DNA of 18,697 nt, from assembly GCA_937875275.1 (NCBI GenBank), contig CALNCC010000144.1, positions 1 to 18,697 of the forward strand, given 5' to 3'. Positions within the stretch are counted from its first letter, which is position 1; every line of letters starts with the position of its first letter. The translations under genes were made by a program, and so were the position numbers. Source of the stretch: an uncultured Dysgonomonas sp. Lineage in GTDB: Bacteria; Bacteroidota; Bacteroidia; Bacteroidales; Dysgonomonadaceae. The notes under the pieces were generated by a model. It was not told the DNA's origin. It saw only the letters and a list, made by a program, of their open reading frames with translations, and did no database searches. Shown here piece after piece: positions 15,687 through 18,697 of this stretch.

Positions 15687-15727
15687 AAAAAAACAAAGAA
15701 CCGATGAAGTTAAACTCATCGGTTCTT
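15687..15727 (-). terminator. Rho-independent terminator after the Bor-like gene
   Basis: A perfect 12-bp stem (15696-15707 with 15716-15727) around an 8-base loop is followed, on the minus strand, by TGTTTTTTT (15695-15687). It lies 57 bases past the stop of the Bor-like gene and closes that transcription unit before the peptidase-like pair. Confidence 0.9.
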
Positions 15728-15783
15728 GAAAATACTTAGCATAAGTATGTAAACCTATTCGAGGATACAATATCCCTATATAC

Positions 15784-16104
15784 TTATTTTTCGTCTAAAG
15801 GAACGTAGTATATTGTCGTTGTCGGACTATATATACCAAATGTTACGCAATTTAACAATCCATTAACAACAGTCCATTGTGTCTTAGTTGTATAATTACG
15901 TCTTTCTCCAACACTGTCTTTTGCTTCTTGATTAGCTTGATCTAACGGCAATAGACCCCAAAGTAAGATTTGGTTTGTTCTTGATGCTACTTCCACTTGT
16001 GGTGTCTTATCTGTTACGGTACCATGATATACTTTAGATGTGTAACACGATGTCATAGTTAATGAGGCAAATAAAACGATACCTGCGATTAATGATTTTC
16101 TCAT
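15784..16104 (-). CDS. Small Bor/Iss-like lipoprotein
   Basis: A 106-aa lipoprotein: signal peptide MRKSLIAGIVLFAS... with lipobox MTSC and lipidated C20. The C-terminal segment VVNGLLNCVTFGIYSP closely parallels the conserved end of phage lambda Bor (FVNGLL-x-FITLGIYTP), and the central LLWGLLPL strand also fits that family. In enterobacteria Bor/Iss is an outer-membrane lipoprotein linked to serum resistance; in Bacteroidota the role is not known to me, and surface or periplasmic location is open. It starts 75 bases after the stop of the glycosidase-like gene in the same direction and has a strong terminator behind it, so it may be the second gene of that unit. I see no good -7 box of its own. 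Confidence 0.7.
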   Translation of the reverse strand: MRKSLIAGIVLFASLTMTSCYTSKVYHGTVTDKTPQVEVASRTNQILLWGLLPLDQANQEAKDSVGERRNYTTKTQWTVVNGLLNCVTFGIYSPTTTIYYVPLDEK

Positions 16105-16126
16105 AATTGTTTTTAATTAATAAAAT

Positions 16127-16144
16127 ATTCACAAAAAAGTGAAT
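16127..16144 (-). other. Small hairpin between the glycosidase-like and Bor-like genes
   Basis: ATTCAC (16127-16132) and GTGAAT (16139-16144) form a 6-bp stem with an A6/T6 loop. It may be a weak attenuator or transcript-end structure, but it is short and AT-rich with only a broken T-tract (ATTTTATT) after it, so I do not call it a terminator. Confidence 0.25.
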
Positions 16145-16179
16145 TATAATTGTGTGTTTTGTATAAAGAAAATTATTAT

Positions 16180-17487
16180 TTATTTCGTCAGTTTAGGTTC
16201 AGCCGATAGCCCAAGCGTTTTACGAGCACAAGCCATAGCCCAACACCACCAAGCAGTCTGCTCGCCATTACCGGCATCTTTCACTTTCCATTCGGTATCT
16301 TTCATCAGAGGGATGTCTTCGCTGCTCAAACGTTTGTTCTGCCAATAATTCTCTCCTTGTAGCCAAGCTCCCTCCATATAGATAGGATGTTTGTCATTGA
16401 CAATCTGTATCATGTGCAATATCTGACTTAGGCGATTATAATCTTTTTCGTTGGCAGCAAAGACAATTTCCCAACCGATTCCCTTTCCTATAATTTCATT
16501 CGAAAAAGTTCCATCCGGATAACCGTCTGTCGGCATCCAATATACACCATTGCTGTGTTGTAAAAGTTTTTCGTTCATCACCTGCACTGTATTTTTCAAT
16601 ATTTGATGATCGACTCCTTCCCATCCGGCTGCAATAGGAGACAAAGTTACCCACCCCAAACCGTTGTACGGTATACCGGCATTACTGTCGGGTAAACGCA
16701 TTTCTGAGTATGTGGTCGGACCATAGTGATTGGTCGTCATGTTTTTCTTAATACCATCCGATAGTCGTCTCAGTTTGTGCGACCATTGCTCAGCCATTTC
16801 TTCATCGCCTTGTCTCTTAGCTATTTCTATCATGTCAGCCAATGCCGCTCCAACAAAGCTTTGTGTCAACAGATCGAAGGTGTCCCACATACGTGCATCT
16901 TTCGAATGTTCGAAAGCTATATTACGCACCAATCCGGGTTCGATAGCCCAATGTCCATAAAGGAAAAATGCTCTTGACGCTGTAAATTTCATCATAGCAC
17001 GCATTTGTTCCCATGTTTCGTCTTCGAAGGTGGTACGTTCTCTGCTGAGTGCAAGACGCGACCATGCCAGTATTATATGTGCTTGTGCATCTATCTGAAA
17101 CTGATCGTCTTCGATATTATAATTGTCGCCAATAACTCGAGGAACATATTCTATTTTGTTTTTCTCCAATGTCTTCAATACATAGTTTACAGTGCGTTCT
17201 GCTTTTTCCTGTTGTTCGGTCTCAAGCAGCAAGAGCACATATGCTCCCGTGGTACGAGGAAACATTCCTGAATATGCACCTGTCAATGATTCGGGCAGAT
17301 AGCCTTTTTCGTCTAATCGTTCCGTCAGACTGTTGTAAGTGTTAGCATATAATTTCTCAAAATAGGGTGATTGAATGGTGTTTTGTATGTCTTTTTTGTC
17401 GACATTCTCACGCACATCCATCGATTTGAGAGAAAGAGGCAAAAGAACAAAAAGTAGGCATAGCCAATTGACGTTTTTAATATTCAT
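16180..17487 (-). CDS. Exported protein with six-hairpin (alpha/alpha) glycosidase-like fold
   Basis: A 435-aa protein with an N-terminal signal peptide (hydrophobic core WLCLLFVLLPLSL at 8-20, cleavage probably near LKS). The rest is helical, with patterns seen in six-hairpin glycosidases: repeated W/Y-rich helix pairs, an acidic cluster EDDQFQIDAQAH (126-137), HWAIEPG (179-185), MWDTFDLLTQS (200-210), a GWVTLSP segment and a C-terminal AWWCWAMA. Such folds occur in GH15, GH63, GH65, GH78, GH88/105 and GH125, and I cannot place it in one of them. Acidic residues in the 126-133 cluster and E183 are candidate catalytic or structural residues, by position only. It likely acts on a glycan in the periplasm or at the surface. 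It has its own -7 box just behind the ligA stop and may be co-transcribed with the Bor-like gene. Confidence 0.55.
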   Translation of the reverse strand: MNIKNVNWLCLLFVLLPLSLKSMDVRENVDKKDIQNTIQSPYFEKLYANTYNSLTERLDEKGYLPESLTGAYSGMFPRTTGAYVLLLLETEQQEKAERTVNYVLKTLEKNKIEYVPRVIGDNYNIEDDQFQIDAQAHIILAWSRLALSRERTTFEDETWEQMRAMMKFTASRAFFLYGHWAIEPGLVRNIAFEHSKDARMWDTFDLLTQSFVGAALADMIEIAKRQGDEEMAEQWSHKLRRLSDGIKKNMTTNHYGPTTYSEMRLPDSNAGIPYNGLGWVTLSPIAAGWEGVDHQILKNTVQVMNEKLLQHSNGVYWMPTDGYPDGTFSNEIIGKGIGWEIVFAANEKDYNRLSQILHMIQIVNDKHPIYMEGAWLQGENYWQNKRLSSEDIPLMKDTEWKVKDAGNGEQTAWWCWAMACARKTLGLSAEPKLTK

Positions 17488-17534
17488 TGAATAGGTATGT
17501 TTAGGTATAATATTATCAAAATCCTTACAGGAGG

Positions 17535-17542
17535 CAAAGGTA
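17535..17542 (-). promoter_or_regulatory. Candidate -7 promoter element for the glycosidase-like gene
   Basis: On the minus strand TACCTTTG matches TAnnTTTG exactly, 12 bases after the ligA stop codon and 47 bases before the ATG at 17487. No clear -33 TTG is seen, as its place falls inside the end of ligA. The box suggests that this gene is transcribed apart from ligA. Confidence 0.6.
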
Positions 17543-17553
17543 GGGAATATTGT

Positions 17554-18697
17554 TTATTTAATCATCTCCAGAAACGAATTTTCGTCTATTATCGGGACTT
17601 TCAGCTTTTCGGCTTTCTCCAATTTTGATGGCCCCATATTGTCTCCTGCCAATATATAATTGGTTTTGGCAGATATAGAACCGCTGTTTTTCCCTCCGTT
17701 TATTTCTATCATGGCTTTGTATTCGTCGCGGGAATGATGAGTAAATGTGCCGCTGATTACTATTGTTAATCCACTGAGTTTATCGGTTTTCTGAGCTAAA
17801 ACATCTTCACTCAACGCAAACTGTACGCCGCACTCTTTGAGGCGAGCGATGATTGCAGTATTAGCCTCGTTAGAAAAATATTCGACAACACTGTCAGCGA
17901 TGCGTTCTCCTATCTCATCAACAAGGATCAATTCTTCTGCGGTTGCATTCATCAGTAAATCTATGTTGGGGAAAGCTGCACAAAGTCTTTTGGCGACCGT
18001 TTCGCCTACATACCGTATACCAAGTGCAAAGAGCACTCGTTCGTATGGTACAGTTTTTGACTTCAGGATGCTTTCTATCAGATTTTTTGCGCTCTTCTCT
18101 GCCCATCGCTCCAATCGCAGGAGGTCTTGCCATTGTACAGCATATAGGTCGGCAACATTGCTTATGTACTTTGCATTGAACAATTGGTCTATTGTCTCCG
18201 GACCACATTCTATATTCATCGCCTTGCGAGTAACAAAGTGTTCGATGCGTCCTTTTATCTGTGGAGGACATCCCTCGCTGTTGGGGCAATAGAAAATAGC
18301 TTCTCCATCATTCTTCACAAGTGGAGTTCCGCACTCGGGGCATGTACTGATAAAAATTACTTTTTCGCTGAACAGATCGCGCACGGAAGTTTCTACTGCT
18401 GTTATCTTCGGAATAATCTCTCCGCCTTTCTCCACATACACCATATCACTGATGTGCAAGTCGAGATTGTTGATATTATCCTCATTATACAGAGACGCCC
18501 TTTTCACAGTTGTGCCCGATAGTTGCACAGCCTCCAGATTGGCGACAGGTGTTACCGCGCCCGTGCGTCCTACCTGATAGGAAACGGATAGAAGTTTAGT
18601 CAACGCTTTTTCTGCCTGAAATTTATAGGCGATTGCCCAACGAGGAAACTTGGAAGTGTATCCTAAGTTCTTTTGTTGAGACAAAGAGTTTACTTTA
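17554..18697 (-). CDS. ligA: NAD(+)-dependent DNA ligase LigA, C-terminal part (partial at window edge)
   Basis: The reading frame is open to the right edge (upstream codons K-V-N-S-L-S-Q precede any start), so the gene's 5' part, with the NTase core and active-site KxDG lysine, lies outside. About 380 of the usual ~670 residues are visible. In order they are the end of the adenylation domain (SKFPRWAIAYKF), the OB fold with VGRTGAVTPVA and KGGEIIPKI, a four-cysteine zinc finger (CPEC plus CPNSEGC, about 18268-18343), helix-hairpin-helix repeats (ALGIRYVGE, VDEIGERIA) and a C-terminal BRCT domain from KLSGLTIVISG to the end. The enzyme seals nicks in DNA during replication and repair. All visible parts look intact. 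Confidence 0.95.
   Translation of the reverse strand, partial: KVNSLSQQKNLGYTSKFPRWAIAYKFQAEKALTKLLSVSYQVGRTGAVTPVANLEAVQLSGTTVKRASLYNEDNINNLDLHISDMVYVEKGGEIIPKITAVETSVRDLFSEKVIFISTCPECGTPLVKNDGEAIFYCPNSEGCPPQIKGRIEHFVTRKAMNIECGPETIDQLFNAKYISNVADLYAVQWQDLLRLERWAEKSAKNLIESILKSKTVPYERVLFALGIRYVGETVAKRLCAAFPNIDLLMNATAEELILVDEIGERIADSVVEYFSNEANTAIIARLKECGVQFALSEDVLAQKTDKLSGLTIVISGTFTHHSRDEYKAMIEINGGKNSGSISAKTNYILAGDNMGPSKLEKAEKLKVPIIDENSFLEMIK

Noticed and set aside
17918..18292. Long open frames on both strands overlapping ligA (for example 17837-18292 plus).
   Set aside because: They are shadows of the conserved ligA frame, which has zinc-finger, HhH and BRCT motifs in place.
18682..18684. TTG at 18684 as start of a complete gene.
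   Set aside because: The frame stays open to the window edge with typical LigA residues (VNSLSQQ) before it, so this is an internal leucine of a truncated ligA.

Overview
The window looks like a chromosomal segment of a Bacteroidota bacterium, probably order Bacteroidales (a Dysgonomonas/Parabacteroides-like relative is a guess). The evidence is several upstream regions carrying the Bacteroidota -7 promoter motif TAnnTTTG, near-absence of Shine-Dalgarno sequences, and typical families (DUF5672, TlpA-like lipoproteins, paired AraC-type regulator and CopA). No plasmid, phage, IS element, CRISPR array, tRNA or rRNA was seen, and there is no gene-free stretch over 300 bases.

Layout. (1) Bases 1-123: the last 21 codons of a protein resembling the methylmalonyl-CoA mutase C-terminus, closed by a strong UUCG-loop terminator. 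(2) 201-4400, plus strand: a CNNM/CBS/CorC membrane protein, an unusual small AraC-type regulator with an N-terminal CxxC heavy-metal-associated-like domain, and a Cu(+)-exporting P-type ATPase (CopA). The last two probably form a copper-sensing and export unit. (3) 4530-7105, plus strand: a three-gene glycan operon (GT4, DUF5672, GT2). It converges, one base apart at the stops, with (4) a minus-strand pair: prfC (release factor 3), followed two bases later by a 626-aa fusion of a lipopolysaccharide-kinase-like domain to a GT4 glycosyltransferase. Together 3 and 4 probably build part of a surface glycan such as the LPS core.

(5) 10.6-16.1 kb is a visibly AT-richer, accessory-looking block. 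It holds a plus-strand thioredoxin-fold lipoprotein (WCGPC), a shared bidirectional terminator, two tandem paralogous secreted proteins and a small Bor-like lipoprotein. Each paralog is itself an internal duplication of a gluzincin (peptidase MA-like) domain. In both, the C-terminal copy keeps HExxH and a downstream Glu, while the N-terminal copy has lost both zinc histidines. (6) 16.2-18.7 kb, minus strand: an exported six-hairpin-like predicted glycosidase and the C-terminal part of NAD-dependent DNA ligase (ligA), which runs off the right edge.

The most noteworthy items are the half-dead/half-live duplicated peptidase pair and its mosaic divergence, the metal-binding AraC regulator next to copA, and the kinase-glycosyltransferase fusion in the prfC operon. 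All family assignments come from reading motifs by eye; no searches were run.
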